A stretch of 64,000 nucleotides of DNA from the NCBI RefSeq assembly GCF_014650695.1, contig NZ_BMVL01000004.1, forward strand, positions 32,842-96,841, read 5' to 3'. This stretch comes from Streptomyces avidinii (lineage in GTDB: Bacteria; Actinomycetota; Actinomycetes; Streptomycetales; Streptomycetaceae). The notes beneath the pieces were generated by a model, which saw only the letters and a list, made by a program, of their open reading frames with translations, searched no databases and was not told the DNA's origin. The translations under genes were made by a program, and so were the position numbers. This document shows, one piece after another, positions 38,350 through 47,533 of this stretch (position 1 is the stretch's first letter; every line of letters starts with the position of its first letter).

Positions 38350-39849
38350 ATGCACGAAGCGGACATGCGTACGGATCGGCCGGGCTCCTCCCCCCGGTCC
38401 ACCGACTCCTCGGGCCACGTCGTCGTCATCGGGGGCGGCATCGCGGGCCTCGCGGCAGCCCACCGGCTGCTCGGCGAAGGCGTCCGCGTCACCCTGCTGG
38501 AGGCCGGACCGAGGCTCGGCGGCAAGCTGTACGCCGGTGAGCTCGCCGGCGCGCGCGTGGACCTCGGCGCCGAATCCATGCTCGCCCGCCGCCCCGAGGC
38601 GGTGGCGCTCGCCGAGGCCGTCGGGCTCGGCGAAGCCGTGCAGGCGCCCGCCACCGCCACCGCCCACCTGTGGACCCGCGGCGCGCTGCGGCCGATGCCG
38701 CGCGGCCACGTCATGGGCGTCCCCGGCGACCTGGGACCGCTCGCCGCCTCCGGGGTGCTCTCCGCCGAGGGCCTGGCCCGCATCGAGGCCGAGCGGACGC
38801 TGCCGCCCACCGAGATCGGCGAGGACGTCGCCGTCGGCGAGTACGTCGCGGCCCGCCTCGGCCGCGAGGTCGTCGACCGGCTGGTGGAACCGCTGCTCGG
38901 CGGGGTCTACGCGGGCGACGCCTACCGGATCTCCATGCGGGCCGCCGTGCCCCAGCTCTTCGAGGCCGCCCGCACGCACGCCCTCCTCGGCGACGGCGTA
39001 CGCGAACTGCAGCGCCGGGCGGAGGCGGCGCCCCAGCAGGCCGGCCCCGTCTTCGCCGGTATCGAGGGCGGCATCGGACGGCTCCCGCTCGCCGTGGCCG
39101 AGGCCTGCCGGGCGGCCGGGGCGCGGCTCGTCACCGGCGCCCCCGTCCGCGAGGTCGCCCGTACCGCCGAAGGCTGGCGGGTGGTGGCCGATGCCGAGGT
39201 CATCGAGGCCGACGCCGTGATCCTGGCCACCCCGGCCGGGGCCGCCGCGCGCCTGCTGGACGGGCTCGCGCCGGCCGCGGCCGCCGAGCTGCGCGGGGTC
39301 GAGTACGCCTCGATGGCCCTGATCACGATGGCCTTCCGCCGCTCGGACCTGCCGGCGGCCGTCTCCGGCGGCGGCGCCAGCGGATTCCTCGTGCCGCCCG
39401 TCGACGGCCGGACCATCAAGGCCTCCACCTTCTCCAGCAACAAGTGGGCCTGGGCCGGAGCGGATCCGGAGCTCTTCCTGCTGCGCACCTCGGTGGGCCG
39501 GTACGCCGACGAGAGCGACCTGCTGCGCGAGGACGGCGAGCTCGTCGACGTCTCCCTCGCCGACCTCGGCGCGGCCGTGGGCCTGGTGGCCCGGCCGGTC
39601 GCCTCCACCGTCACCCGCTGGGACGGCGGACTGCCCCAGTACCCGGTCGGCCACCTCGACCGCGTCGCCCGGATCCGCGGCGCCGTCGCAGCCCTGCCGG
39701 GCCTCGCGGTGTGCGGCGCGGTCTACGACGGCGTGGGCATTCCGGCCTGCATCGCGAGCGCCGGCAGGGCCGCGGAAGCAGTGATCGCCGCGCTGGGTGC
39801 GCGTACGGCACCCCTGGCACCGACCACTGATCAGCGCACGGGACAATAG
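38350..39849 (+). CDS. cgoX: Coproporphyrinogen III oxidase, FAD-dependent
   Basis: A 499-residue flavoenzyme formerly called HemY/HemG. FAD site [30 protein letters not shown] second motif and a C-terminal [21 protein letters not shown]. In actinobacteria this family oxidises coproporphyrinogen III to coproporphyrin III, which is metallated and then decarboxylated by HemQ; hemQ follows after only four bases and supports this role. Several starts are possible (GTG 38344, ATG 38350, ATG 38365). Confidence 0.92.
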   Translation: MHEADMRTDRPGSSPRSTDSSGHVVVIGGGIAGLAAAHRLLGEGVRVTLLEAGPRLGGKLYAGELAGARVDLGAESMLARRPEAVALAEAVGLGEAVQAPATATAHLWTRGALRPMPRGHVMGVPGDLGPLAASGVLSAEGLARIEAERTLPPTEIGEDVAVGEYVAARLGREVVDRLVEPLLGGVYAGDAYRISMRAAVPQLFEAARTHALLGDGVRELQRRAEAAPQQAGPVFAGIEGGIGRLPLAVAEACRAAGARLVTGAPVREVARTAEGWRVVADAEVIEADAVILATPAGAAARLLDGLAPAAAAELRGVEYASMALITMAFRRSDLPAAVSGGGASGFLVPPVDGRTIKASTFSSNKWAWAGADPELFLLRTSVGRYADESDLLREDGELVDVSLADLGAAVGLVARPVASTVTRWDGGLPQYPVGHLDRVARIRGAVAALPGLAVCGAVYDGVGIPACIASAGRAAEAVIAALGARTAPLAPTTDQRTGQ

Positions 39850-39853
39850 GCAC

Positions 39854-40567
39854 ATGACTGCACCAGAGAAGATTCCCAACGCGGGGAAGAAGGCGAAGGA
39901 CCTCAACGAGGTCATCCGCTACACCCTGTGGTCCGTCTTCAAGCTGAAGGACGTTCTTCCCGAGGACCGGAGCGGCTACGCCGACGAGGTCCAGGAGCTC
40001 TTCGACCAGCTGGGCGCCAAGGACATCACCGTCCGCGGCACCTACGACGTCTCCGGCCTGCGCGCCGACGCCGACGTCATGATCTGGTGGCACGCCGAGA
40101 CGGCTGACGAGCTGCAGACCGCCTACAACCTGTTCCGCCGCACCAGGCTGGGCCGCGCGCTGGAGCCGGTGTGGTCGAACATGGCCCTGCACCGCCCGGC
40201 CGAGTTCAACAAGTCGCACATTCCGGCCTTCCTGGCCGACGAGGTCGCCCGCGACTACGTCAGCGTGTACCCCTTCGTGCGCAGTTACGACTGGTACCTG
40301 CTGCCCGACGAGGACCGCCGCCGTATGCTCGCCGACCACGGCAAGATGGCGCGTGGCTACCCCGACGTGCGCGCCAACACCGTCGCGTCCTTCTCGCTGG
40401 GCGACTACGAGTGGATGCTGGCCTTCGAGGCGGACGAGCTGTACCGCATCGTCGACCTCATGCGTCACCTGCGGGCCTCCGAGGCGCGTATGCACGTCCG
40501 TGAAGAGGTGCCCTTCTACACCGGGCGCCGCAAGTCCGTCGCCGACCTGGTCGCCGGGCTCGCCTGA
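39854..40567 (+). CDS. hemQ: Coproheme decarboxylase HemQ (ChdC)
   Basis: A 237-residue chlorite-dismutase-family protein that uses H2O2 to turn coproheme III into heme b. [34 protein letters not shown] (likely proximal His) and [16 protein letters not shown] are typical of actinobacterial HemQ. The gene lies four bases after cgoX, so they are one operon. Confidence 0.95.
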   Translation: MTAPEKIPNAGKKAKDLNEVIRYTLWSVFKLKDVLPEDRSGYADEVQELFDQLGAKDITVRGTYDVSGLRADADVMIWWHAETADELQTAYNLFRRTRLGRALEPVWSNMALHRPAEFNKSHIPAFLADEVARDYVSVYPFVRSYDWYLLPDEDRRRMLADHGKMARGYPDVRANTVASFSLGDYEWMLAFEADELYRIVDLMRHLRASEARMHVREEVPFYTGRRKSVADLVAGLA

Positions 40568-40697
40568 TACCTCCCCTGGGGGGAAGGACCGGAGGACGAC
40601 CACACCGTCAGGTGAGTTCCTCCGGTGGATCGGGAGGCTGGTCCGAAAGACGGCCCCTGCCCCCGAAACGACGCAGCCGGAGATCCCGCCCGGAAGT

Positions 40698-42545
40698 TCA
40701 GACGACTGGTGGCAGCAGCGCCCTGCGGGCGCTCGCTGCCCGGTCGTCCAGCGACACCGGTGCGGGCTCCGGATGCGGCGCGCACGTGACGCGCCACCCC
40801 GGGGTGGCGCCCGTCAGCAGATACCGCTCCACGTGGCGGTCCACGCAGTGATTGCGCCCGCCGACCACTCCGTGCGAGCCGGCCCCCGCCTCCGTCACCA
40901 GTGAAGCCCCGGCGCCGAGCCGCCGCTGGAGTTCCAGCGCGCCCGGGTACGGGGTCGCCCCGTCCCGCTCCGCCGCGACCACCAGGGTCGGCGGCAGCCG
41001 CTCCGGCTGGACCCCGACCGCCACCGGCCGCTGCCGCTCGCGCACCGGCCAGGAGGCGCACGGCAGGTTGATGAAGGCGTTGGCCCAGGTCTCGAAGGGG
41101 GCCCTGCGGGCCAGTTCGGTGTGGTCGCGGTCCCAGGTCTCCCAGTCCGCGGGCCACGAGGCGTCGTTGCACAGCACCGCCGTGTACACCGCCGTCGCGT
41201 TCTCGGCCCCGGCCGCCGTCTCCGGGTCGGGGTCGGGGGCGGCCTGGGTGGTGAGCGGCGCCGGATCGCCGCGCAGGTGGGCCGCGAGGGCCGCCGCCCG
41301 GTCCGGCCACACGTCGTCGTAGTACGCGGCCTGGAGGTAGGCGGCCCGGAGCTCGCCGGTGCCGACGACCCCGCCCGCCGGTTTACGGGCCACCGCGTCC
41401 CGGACGCGTTCGTAGCTCGCCTGCACGGCCGCGGGGGTGGCGCCGAGGCCGTACGTGTCGTGGTGCCGGGCCGCCCATGCGCGGAAGTCGTACCAGCGGC
41501 GCTCGAAGCCGGCGGACTGGTCCAGGTTGTTGCGGTACCAGATGCGGCGCGGGTCGGGATCGACGGCCGAGTCGAGGACCATCCGGCGGACCCGGCCCGG
41601 GTACAGGGTCGCGTAGACGGCCCCGAGGTAGGTGCCGTACGAGGCACCCGTGAAGCTCAGCTTCCGCTCGCCGAGCGCGGCCCGCAGGACGTCCAGATCG
41701 CGGACGTTGTTGAGCGTCGTGTAGTACGGCAGGGCCGCGCCGGCCCGCCGCGCGCAGCCGCGGGCGTAGGCCCGGGCGGCCGCGAGGCGTTGCCTCTTGT
41801 ACGCCGGGGAGGGCTCGGCCGGTACCCGGGTGGGGCCCGCGGCCCGGGTGGCGGGGTCCTGGCAGGACAGCGGGGCGGAGCGGCCCACGCCGCGCGGGGC
41901 GTAGCCGACGAGGTCGTAGGCGGCGGCGATCCGCTCCCAGCCCGGCAGGTCGGCGACGAGCGGGAAGTACATGCCGGAGGCTCCCGGGCCGCCGGGGTTG
42001 TGGACCAGCGCGCCCTGGCGGACGGCGTCGCGGGCGCCGGTGGCGGCGATCCGGCTGACGGTGAGGGAGATCTGCGGGCCGTCGGGGCGGGCGTAGTCGA
42101 GCGGTACGCGCAGGGTGGCGCACCGGATCGGGCCGGGGAGGTCCTCGGCCTCGGGGCACCGGCCGAAGCCGAGGCCGTCACTGCCCCGGGCCGCGGCGCG
42201 GCGGGCGACGAGGGCGGCGCCGGCGGCCTCGGCCGCCGTCCCGCCGAGGGGGCCGGGCGGGGCGCTCGGTGCGGCGTGGGCCGGCCGGTGGGCCGGGGCG
42301 CAGAGGAGGAGGGAGAGCGCCGCCACGGCGGCTGTGCGCCCCGCCAGGCCGTCTCTTCCGGATCCTGCCGGGCCCGCGGCGCCGGGCACCGCACCTCGCT
42401 GCGTTGTCGGGCCCGCCCCAGGACGTCCAGTACAAGGACGCCCCTCCGCCTTGCAAGGACGACCTTCCGCCTTGCGATGCACGGCACCGGACGCCGCGGG
42501 CTCGGCCGACAAGATCCGAAAGAGACGGCCCAGTCCCGTCCGCAT
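40698..42545 (-). CDS. Secreted alpha/beta-hydrolase, tripeptidyl aminopeptidase-like (S33)
   Basis: A peptidase of the SlpD/TAP group. Catalytic residues: Ser in FTGASYGTYLGA, Asp in AERDGATPYPGA, His in AGSHGVVGG. RCATLRVPLDYARPDG and HNPGGPGASG (oxyanion) are family hallmarks. The ribosome-bound start (AGGAAGG before ATG 42545) gives 615 residues, but the hydrophobic signal segment (AAVAALSLLLCAPAHRPAHA) begins only near residue 70, after a 21-base tandem duplication; a GTG at 42389 would give a normal signal peptide. A hairpin touches the upstream ribosome binding site. Confidence 0.87.
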   Translation of the reverse strand: MRTGLGRLFRILSAEPAASGAVHRKAEGRPCKAEGRPCTGRPGAGPTTQRGAVPGAAGPAGSGRDGLAGRTAAVAALSLLLCAPAHRPAHAAPSAPPGPLGGTAAEAAGAALVARRAAARGSDGLGFGRCPEAEDLPGPIRCATLRVPLDYARPDGPQISLTVSRIAATGARDAVRQGALVHNPGGPGASGMYFPLVADLPGWERIAAAYDLVGYAPRGVGRSAPLSCQDPATRAAGPTRVPAEPSPAYKRQRLAAARAYARGCARRAGAALPYYTTLNNVRDLDVLRAALGERKLSFTGASYGTYLGAVYATLYPGRVRRMVLDSAVDPDPRRIWYRNNLDQSAGFERRWYDFRAWAARHHDTYGLGATPAAVQASYERVRDAVARKPAGGVVGTGELRAAYLQAAYYDDVWPDRAAALAAHLRGDPAPLTTQAAPDPDPETAAGAENATAVYTAVLCNDASWPADWETWDRDHTELARRAPFETWANAFINLPCASWPVRERQRPVAVGVQPERLPPTLVVAAERDGATPYPGALELQRRLGAGASLVTEAGAGSHGVVGGRNHCVDRHVERYLLTGATPGWRVTCAPHPEPAPVSLDDRAASARRALLPPVV

Positions 42546-42556
42546 GGCGGCCCCTT

Positions 42557-42583
42557 CCTCTCATCCGATGAACCGATGAGAGG
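42557..42583 (-). promoter_or_regulatory. Hairpin/palindrome at the ribosome binding site of the S33 peptidase
   Basis: CCTCTCATC (42557-42565) and GATGAGAGG (42575-42583) are exact inverted copies around a 9-base loop, 11 bases before the start. On the minus strand the downstream arm ends in GAGAGG, part of the ribosome binding stretch, so folding could limit translation. It may equally be an operator. Confidence 0.45.
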
Positions 42584-42678
42584 CCTGGGTTCCGCACTTG
42601 TAAAGGATCATCGCCGGGTGTCGGCGCCGGTGGTCCCGTTGCCGCGTTTTCCGCCCCCGGTTGCCGTACCCACGGCGG

Positions 42679-43725
42679 TCAGGAGCTGCTGCTGCCGCAG
42701 CTGGAGCCGGACGAGCTGCTGCAGCTCGACGAACTGCTGCAGCTGGAGCTGCTGCTCGAGCAGCTGGAACCGCCTCCGGAGGAGCCGCAGCCGCTTCCCG
42801 AGGAGCCGCAGCCCGAACCGCCGCCGCAGCCCGAACCGCTGCCGCAGCTCGACCCGCCCCCGCCCCCGCCGTCGCTCCCGGCGCACCAGAGGATCGGCAG
42901 CACCTCGGCCCCGGACCAGTGCGTTGAGCCGGCCGTGCCGTGGGAGCGCGTGTGCGACTGGGCCGCGGCCAGCCGGGTACCGCGCACGGCGGGCACCAAC
43001 TGCTGGCGCAGGTAGGGGTCCCGCAGGCCGCGCAGCCCGAACAGCGCGGTCTGCACGTGCGGGGTCCGGTCGTTCAGGTGGGCGGAGCGGACCGCGCGCA
43101 GGGCCCGCGCCCCGGCCCCGGTGACCCGGCTCTTGGCGCGGGCCGCGCAGACCAGGCCCACGACGATGCCGCCCACCAGGGCGAACAGCACCTTCACGAT
43201 GAACGGCACCGCGTAGCCGGAGTCGAAGGCGAGCGCGACGAAGGTCAGCACCATCGACACCGGGAACAGCAGCGCGCACACCAGGGCCTGGATCAGCCCC
43301 CAGCGACGCCAGCGCCGCAGCCCGGACCCGGGCGGGGTGATCAGCCCGCGGGCGGCCAGTGCGTCCCCGATCTCCTGCACGGCCGGGTCGCACATGGCGG
43401 CGTAGCGCACCTGGTAGAGCCATCCCGAGGGCGCCCCCCGGTGGGCCTGGAGGACGGCCCGCTCGGCGGGGTCGGTGGCCCGCGCCCCGGGGTGCACCTG
43501 GACGATGCCCGGACCGCCGACCACCAGCCGGCCGTCCCCGAGCATCGAGACGAGCGCGGCGTCCACGACGGTGCCGGGGCCGCCCACCACGAAGGCGGCC
43601 TCGGACAGGTCGTGCAGGCCGGGGGCGGGTCCGGCGGGCGCGGACCGGGACCGGCGGAGCCCGGTGATCAGCAGGAGGGAGGACGTGAGGACGGCGATCC
43701 AGATCGCCACGGCGAGGAGGTTCAT
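42679..43725 (-). CDS. TIGR04222-type membrane protein with Gly/Ser/Cys-rich tail; candidate substrate of the adjacent MNIO enzyme
   Basis: A 348-residue protein: membrane helix at about 2-22, a soluble part ([44 protein letters not shown]), two more helices at about 143-168 and 172-196, a loop with [21 protein letters not shown] split over 214-233, then a low-complexity tail from residue 281. The tail is nearly all Gly and Ser with cysteines at 281, 294, 300, 306, 313, 322, 329, 335 and 343. The ATG overlaps the stop of the MNIO gene (ATGA), so the two are co-translated. The layout of body plus Cys-rich end resembles a precursor for cysteine modification; the final product is unknown. Confidence 0.85.
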   Translation of the reverse strand: MNLLAVAIWIAVLTSSLLLITGLRRSRSAPAGPAPGLHDLSEAAFVVGGPGTVVDAALVSMLGDGRLVVGGPGIVQVHPGARATDPAERAVLQAHRGAPSGWLYQVRYAAMCDPAVQEIGDALAARGLITPPGSGLRRWRRWGLIQALVCALLFPVSMVLTFVALAFDSGYAVPFIVKVLFALVGGIVVGLVCAARAKSRVTGAGARALRAVRSAHLNDRTPHVQTALFGLRGLRDPYLRQQLVPAVRGTRLAAAQSHTRSHGTAGSTHWSGAEVLPILWCAGSDGGGGGGSSCGSGSGCGGGSGCGSSGSGCGSSGGGSSCSSSSSSCSSSSSCSSSSGSSCGSSSS

Positions 43726-45059
43726 GCCGCTCTCCCCGCGAGCGACCGGGCCCAGCGCACGATCCGGCGGGGCGGTTTGGCCCCGGCCCGGTCCCGCCAC
43801 CAGGCGGTGAGCCTGCGCCGGGCGGCCGGATCGGCCGGCAGGTCCCGGATCAGCAGGTCCTCGGCGAAGTCCAGCGCGTCCCGGCGGTACCCGGCGGTCA
43901 TCGGGCGGCCCTTGGCGTAGGAGAGGAAGGCCTCGCGGTACGGGTCCGGGCCGCCCAGGATCGAGGGCAGCTCGGGAGCCAGCTTCGCCACCACGTCGGC
44001 CCGCTTGGCGGCCAGCGCCCGGGCCTGCACCCGGATCCGCCGGCGGTCGAAGCCCTCGGGCACGGGGGTCCCGGCCACCAGCGCGGACAGCAGCGCGGCC
44101 TGCCCGAGCGCCACCCCGGTCCGGGCCGCCTCCTCGACCGGACGCGGCTCGGCGGGCGCAGGGCGGGACCCGGCGACCGCGACGGCCGGTTGCTCGGGGG
44201 TGGGCGGCCGCTCGGGGGTGGGCGGCCGCTCGGGGGCGGGTGGTCCCGCCGTCACCACCGCGCGGATCGCGGCCAGTTCTCCGGCGAGCTCCGCCTCCGC
44301 GGGGAAGTCGTCGTCCCGCTCCAGCAGGACGCCGGGCGGGTCCACCCGGGAGCGCAGCTCGGCCAGCAGGTCGAGCACCACCGGCGGGACCGGGTGCGCG
44401 TGGGTGTCGTGCCAGACGCCGCCCCGTTCGATCCCGCCCGCCACGTGCACGTACGCGAGTGCCTCCAGCGGGATCGCATCCAGCACGGCCGCCGGGTCCT
44501 CGCCCCGGTTGACCCGATTGGTGTGCAGGTTGGCCACGTCGATGAGCAGCCGGACCCCGGTCCGCTCGACCAGCTCCGTGAGGAACTGCCCTTCGGTCAG
44601 CTCCTCGCCCGGCCAGGAGAACAGCGCGGCGATGTTCTCCAGGGCCAGTGGCACGGGCAGGGCGTCCTGCGCGATCCGTACGTTCTCGCACAGCACGTCC
44701 AGCGCGTCGCGGGTGCGCGGCACCGGCAGCAGGTGCCCGGCCTCCAGCACCGGCGAGGAGGTCCGTACGAAGGCGATGTGCTCGGTGACGAGCGGCGCCC
44801 CCAGCGCCACTGCCCGCTCGCCGAGTGCCGCCAGCTTCGCGGGATCGGGGCGGTCCGCCCCGCCGAGGCCGAGCGAGACCCCGTGCGGCACCACGCGGGT
44901 GCCCCGCTCGCGCAGCCGCTGCAGGGACTCGGGCAGGTGGCCCGGGCATACGTTCTCGGCCACCACCTCGACCCAGTCCAGGCCGGTCAGCCGCTCGACG
45001 GCGTCCGCGATCTCCGGCCGCCAGCCGATGCCCACCCCCAGGTGTGCCATGGGTTTCAT
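43722..45059 (-). CDS. DUF692/MNIO iron-dependent oxidative enzyme with C-terminal helical extension
   Basis: A 445-residue protein. Residues 1-275 are a TIM-barrel DUF692 (multinuclear non-heme iron) enzyme, the family of MbnB, TglH and the bufferin enzymes, which oxidise Cys-rich peptides. Likely metal ligands: H59 (VVPHGVS), H94 (TEHIAF), E141, D174/N177/H179 ([11 protein letters not shown]), H205 (YVHVAGG), D218/H220 (WHDTHAHP), E247. After a Pro-rich linker with repeated PERPPT units (277-290) comes a helical domain (about 310-445) that may replace the separate partner protein of other MNIO systems. Start ATG 45059; ATG 45050 is an alternative. Coupled to the Cys-rich protein downstream. 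Confidence 0.9.
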   Translation of the reverse strand: MKPMAHLGVGIGWRPEIADAVERLTGLDWVEVVAENVCPGHLPESLQRLRERGTRVVPHGVSLGLGGADRPDPAKLAALGERAVALGAPLVTEHIAFVRTSSPVLEAGHLLPVPRTRDALDVLCENVRIAQDALPVPLALENIAALFSWPGEELTEGQFLTELVERTGVRLLIDVANLHTNRVNRGEDPAAVLDAIPLEALAYVHVAGGIERGGVWHDTHAHPVPPVVLDLLAELRSRVDPPGVLLERDDDFPAEAELAGELAAIRAVVTAGPPAPERPPTPERPPTPEQPAVAVAGSRPAPAEPRPVEEAARTGVALGQAALLSALVAGTPVPEGFDRRRIRVQARALAAKRADVVAKLAPELPSILGGPDPYREAFLSYAKGRPMTAGYRRDALDFAEDLLIRDLPADPAARRRLTAWWRDRAGAKPPRRIVRWARSLAGRAA

Positions 45060-45134
45060 GTCCCCTCGCCCCCTCTCGTCGCACCGTGTGCCGATGTCAT
45101 GGCCCCGGCGGAGTCCCGCCAACCCGCAGGAGGG

Positions 45135-45161
45135 GACGTTCAGAGGAACATTTGAGGTTCC
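45135..45161 (-). promoter_or_regulatory. Possible ECF-sigma promoter of the MNIO operon
   Basis: Reading the minus strand, GGAACC (45161-45156) and CGTC (45138-45135) are 17 bases apart, close to the common ECF pattern GGAAC-N16/17-CGTC. Transcription would start about 70 bases before the MNIO start codon. The -35 also forms part of a GGAAC-N7-GTTCC inverted repeat (45145-45161). Confidence 0.35.
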
Positions 45162-45174
45162 CGCCGGCCGACGC

Positions 45175-45236
45175 GGAGCCCGGCCGTCGGAGCCGGGCCG
45201 TCGGAGCCGGGCTGTCGGAGCCCAGCTGTCAGAGCC
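45175..45236. repeat. 14-bp tandem repeat, about 4.4 copies
   Basis: Four 14-base units (45175-45188, 45189-45202, 45203-45216, 45217-45230; consensus GGAGCCGGGCCGTC with 1-3 changes) and a partial fifth. The array begins inside the last codon of the Pth2-type gene and lies upstream of the MNIO promoter candidate. Confidence 0.85.
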
Positions 45237-45981
45237 GGGCCCGCAGCGCCGGATGGTCGGCGACCACCGTCGCGCTGCCCGGCGCGATCTCGGTGAACCC
45301 GGCGTCGCGGACCACCGGGAGCCCGCTCCCGCTCAGCTCCGCCCACCGCTCCCGCGGGGCCGTCCGCACCGCCAGCCGGAAACCGGACTCCTGCCAGGCG
45401 GCCCGCTCCGCCCCCGTCAGCTCCCACCACGCCAGCTGCGCCGCGTGGCCGGCCTGGGCCATGGTCTTGCCGGCCGACATGTCCAGGCCCGGGTTGAGCC
45501 ACAGTACGGGCAGGTCCGGCTCCGTGGCCGCGGCGACCGGTTCCGGGTCGTCCAGATCGGTGCCCGACACCTGGAGCTTGGCCAGCTCCTTGGGCCAGCC
45601 GTCGAGGGGCACCGGCGGGAAGACCCGTACCTGCGCGGCGGCCCCGTGGACCGTGACGCCCGGCAGGGTCTCCGCCTTGCGCCACTCCGCCCCGCGGGCC
45701 CGCCGGACCACCTTGCGGATCCGGGCGTCCTGCCAGTCGCGGACCGCCGCCGCCCACTCGCCCTCGCCCTGCGCCCGCTCGTCGGTGAGCAGGACCAGCA
45801 CCGCGCGGGCCGCCGTCTCCAGGGCGTCGGTCCGGGCGGGCGGCTCGGCCTTCTCGATCCGCACCACCAGCGGCAGCACGAACTGCGGGGCCTCGTCGCG
45901 CCGTACGTGCTCCTGCCGGAAGGGACTGTCCTCGCCGACCGCGGGGACGTCGGAGATGTCGTTGGTGTGCTGGCTGCTCAT
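45229..45981 (-). CDS. Peptidyl-tRNA hydrolase (Pth2-type) family protein
   Basis: A 250-residue protein with a C-terminal Pth2-like domain: [25 protein letters not shown] carries the conserved Lys, Gln and His of archaeal/eukaryotic Pth2, and [20 protein letters not shown] closes the fold. The N-terminal half ([27 protein letters not shown]) resembles a second, degenerate copy or a different alpha/beta domain. Bacteria mostly use unrelated Pth1, so this is probably an accessory activity. ATG 45981 is chosen; the longer frame has no support. Confidence 0.8.
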   Translation of the reverse strand: MSSQHTNDISDVPAVGEDSPFRQEHVRRDEAPQFVLPLVVRIEKAEPPARTDALETAARAVLVLLTDERAQGEGEWAAAVRDWQDARIRKVVRRARGAEWRKAETLPGVTVHGAAAQVRVFPPVPLDGWPKELAKLQVSGTDLDDPEPVAAATEPDLPVLWLNPGLDMSAGKTMAQAGHAAQLAWWELTGAERAAWQESGFRLAVRTAPRERWAELSGSGLPVVRDAGFTEIAPGSATVVADHPALRARL

Positions 45982-46052
45982 CCCGCCAAGGATGCCAGCC
46001 TCCACCTTCAGGATGACGCCCCGGGTGGGCGGCCCGGGTGAGGATCGCAGCC

Positions 46053-46727
46053 ATGAAGAGTGACCTTTTCGCATCCGAGAACCTGGCCCAGGCGGCCGTC
46101 GCCCCCGGTATGAGCCTGCAGAACGCCAAGTCGGTGAAGTACAACGTCAACGGTGAAATGCTGGCCCGCCAGGGCTCGATGGTCGCCTTCCGCGGCAACC
46201 TCCAGTTCGAGCGCAAGGGACAGGGCATAGGCGGCATGCTCAAGCGCGCCGTCACGGGCGAGGGCCTCGCGCTCATGTCCGTACGCGGCCAGGGCGAGGC
46301 CTGGTTCGCCCACCGGGCCGGCAACTGCTTCGTCATCGACTTCGAGCCGGGTGACGCCCTCACCATCAACGGCCGCAACGTGCTCTGCTTCGACACCACC
46401 CTGTCCTACGAGATCAAGATGGTGAAGGGCGCCGGGATGACCGGAGGCGGCCTCTTCAACAGCCTCTTCACCGGCACCGGCAAGCTCGCCGTCGTCTGCG
46501 ACGGCCACCCGATCATCATCCCCGTCACCGCGCAGGCACCGGTCTACGTGGACACGGACGCGGTGGTCGGCTGGAGCGCGCAGCTGGAGACGGGCCTGCA
46601 CCGCTCCCAGTCGGTCGGCTCGATGATCCGCGGCGGCTCCGGCGAGGCGGTCCAGCTGAAGCTGAGCGGCGAGGGCTTCGTCATCGTCCGCCCGAGCGAG
46701 GCCACCGAGACGGCGGCCGCGCACTGA
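46053..46727 (+). CDS. AIM24 family protein
   Basis: A 224-residue beta-rich protein of the AIM24/TerD-like fold group: GEMLARQGSMVAFRGNLQFE, GEGLALMSVRGQGEAWFAH, GGGLFNSLFTGTGKLAVVCDG and GEGFVIVRPSE. Bacterial function unknown. ATG 46053 has GAGG upstream. Its stop lies 11 bases before the ABC ATPase start, so the three genes to 48180 may be one operon. Confidence 0.87.
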   Translation: MKSDLFASENLAQAAVAPGMSLQNAKSVKYNVNGEMLARQGSMVAFRGNLQFERKGQGIGGMLKRAVTGEGLALMSVRGQGEAWFAHRAGNCFVIDFEPGDALTINGRNVLCFDTTLSYEIKMVKGAGMTGGGLFNSLFTGTGKLAVVCDGHPIIIPVTAQAPVYVDTDAVVGWSAQLETGLHRSQSVGSMIRGGSGEAVQLKLSGEGFVIVRPSEATETAAAH

Positions 46728-46738
46728 ACCTGACCGGT

Positions 46739-47533
46739 GTGGGCCGCCGCTACGGACGGCGCCGGCCCTGGGTGCTGCGGGGGATCACCCTGGAACTCCC
46801 GCGCGGCGCCCTCGTACGGATCGAGGGCGGCAACGGCGGCGGCAAGTCCACCCTGCTGCGGCTCCTCGCGGGGATCGACGCCCCGACCGAGGGGCGCATC
46901 ACGGGCCGCCCGCCCCGCACGGGCTACGTTCCCGAACGCTTCCCGGCGGCGCTGCCGCTCACGGCCGCCTCCTACCTGACCCACCTGGGGCGGGTGCACG
47001 GACTGCCGCGCGCCGAGGCCGCCCGCCGGGCGGCCGACCGGCTGGAGCGGTTCGGCGCCGCCGCGTACGCCCGCACCCCGATGGTCGAACTGTCCAAGGG
47101 GAGCAGCCAGAAGGTGGCCGTCGCCCAGGCCCTGCTCGCCGAACCGGGGCTGCTCGTCCTCGACGAGGCGTGGACCGGCCTGGACGCTCCCGCCCGGGCC
47201 GAACTGGACCGCGCCGTCGCCGAGCGCACCGCCGCCGGAGGCACCGTCGTGTTCGTCGACCACGACCCGCGGCGGCTCGCGGGCGCTGCCGACGCCCACC
47301 ACCGGATCGAGGGCGGGACCCTCGTCCCCGGCTCCGTTACGGCCGGACCCCGCGTACGGATCCACGCGGTCGGTCCGCCCGGCGGCCCGCTGCCCCCGGG
47401 CCCGGGCGTCGCGCCCGCTCCCGGCGGGGGAGTCCTGCTCACCGTGGACGCCGAACACTCCGACGCCCTCCTGCGCGAACTGCTCACCGCCCGGCCGCCC
47501 TGGCACATCCGCACCGTGGAGGAACTCCGGTGA
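46739..47533 (+). CDS. ABC transporter ATP-binding protein
   Basis: A 264-residue ATPase: Walker A EGGNGGGKST, signature-like ELSKGSSQKVAVAQAL (LSKGS instead of LSGGQ), Walker B GLLVLDEAWTGLD (Ala after the catalytic Glu where Pro is usual), switch His in VDHDPRR. The start is uncertain: GTG at 46739 cuts close to the fold, and LTG just before it also looks like ABC sequence, so translation may begin inside the AIM24 gene. It partners with the membrane protein that overlaps its end. Confidence 0.85.
   Translation: MGRRYGRRRPWVLRGITLELPRGALVRIEGGNGGGKSTLLRLLAGIDAPTEGRITGRPPRTGYVPERFPAALPLTAASYLTHLGRVHGLPRAEAARRAADRLERFGAAAYARTPMVELSKGSSQKVAVAQALLAEPGLLVLDEAWTGLDAPARAELDRAVAERTAAGGTVVFVDHDPRRLAGAADAHHRIEGGTLVPGSVTAGPRVRIHAVGPPGGPLPPGPGVAPAPGGGVLLTVDAEHSDALLRELLTARPPWHIRTVEELR

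Noticed and set aside
35770..39915. A single 1381-codon frame
   Set aside because: Only the part from 37152 down is a real flavoprotein; upstream it is antisense to cgoX and out of frame with the DUF4349 gene.
42679..42900. The Cys/Ser/Gly tail as plain microsatellite noise
   Set aside because: The tail is low in complexity, but Cys is regularly spaced, the frame is open to a normal stop, and it follows a full conserved domain coupled to an MNIO enzyme.
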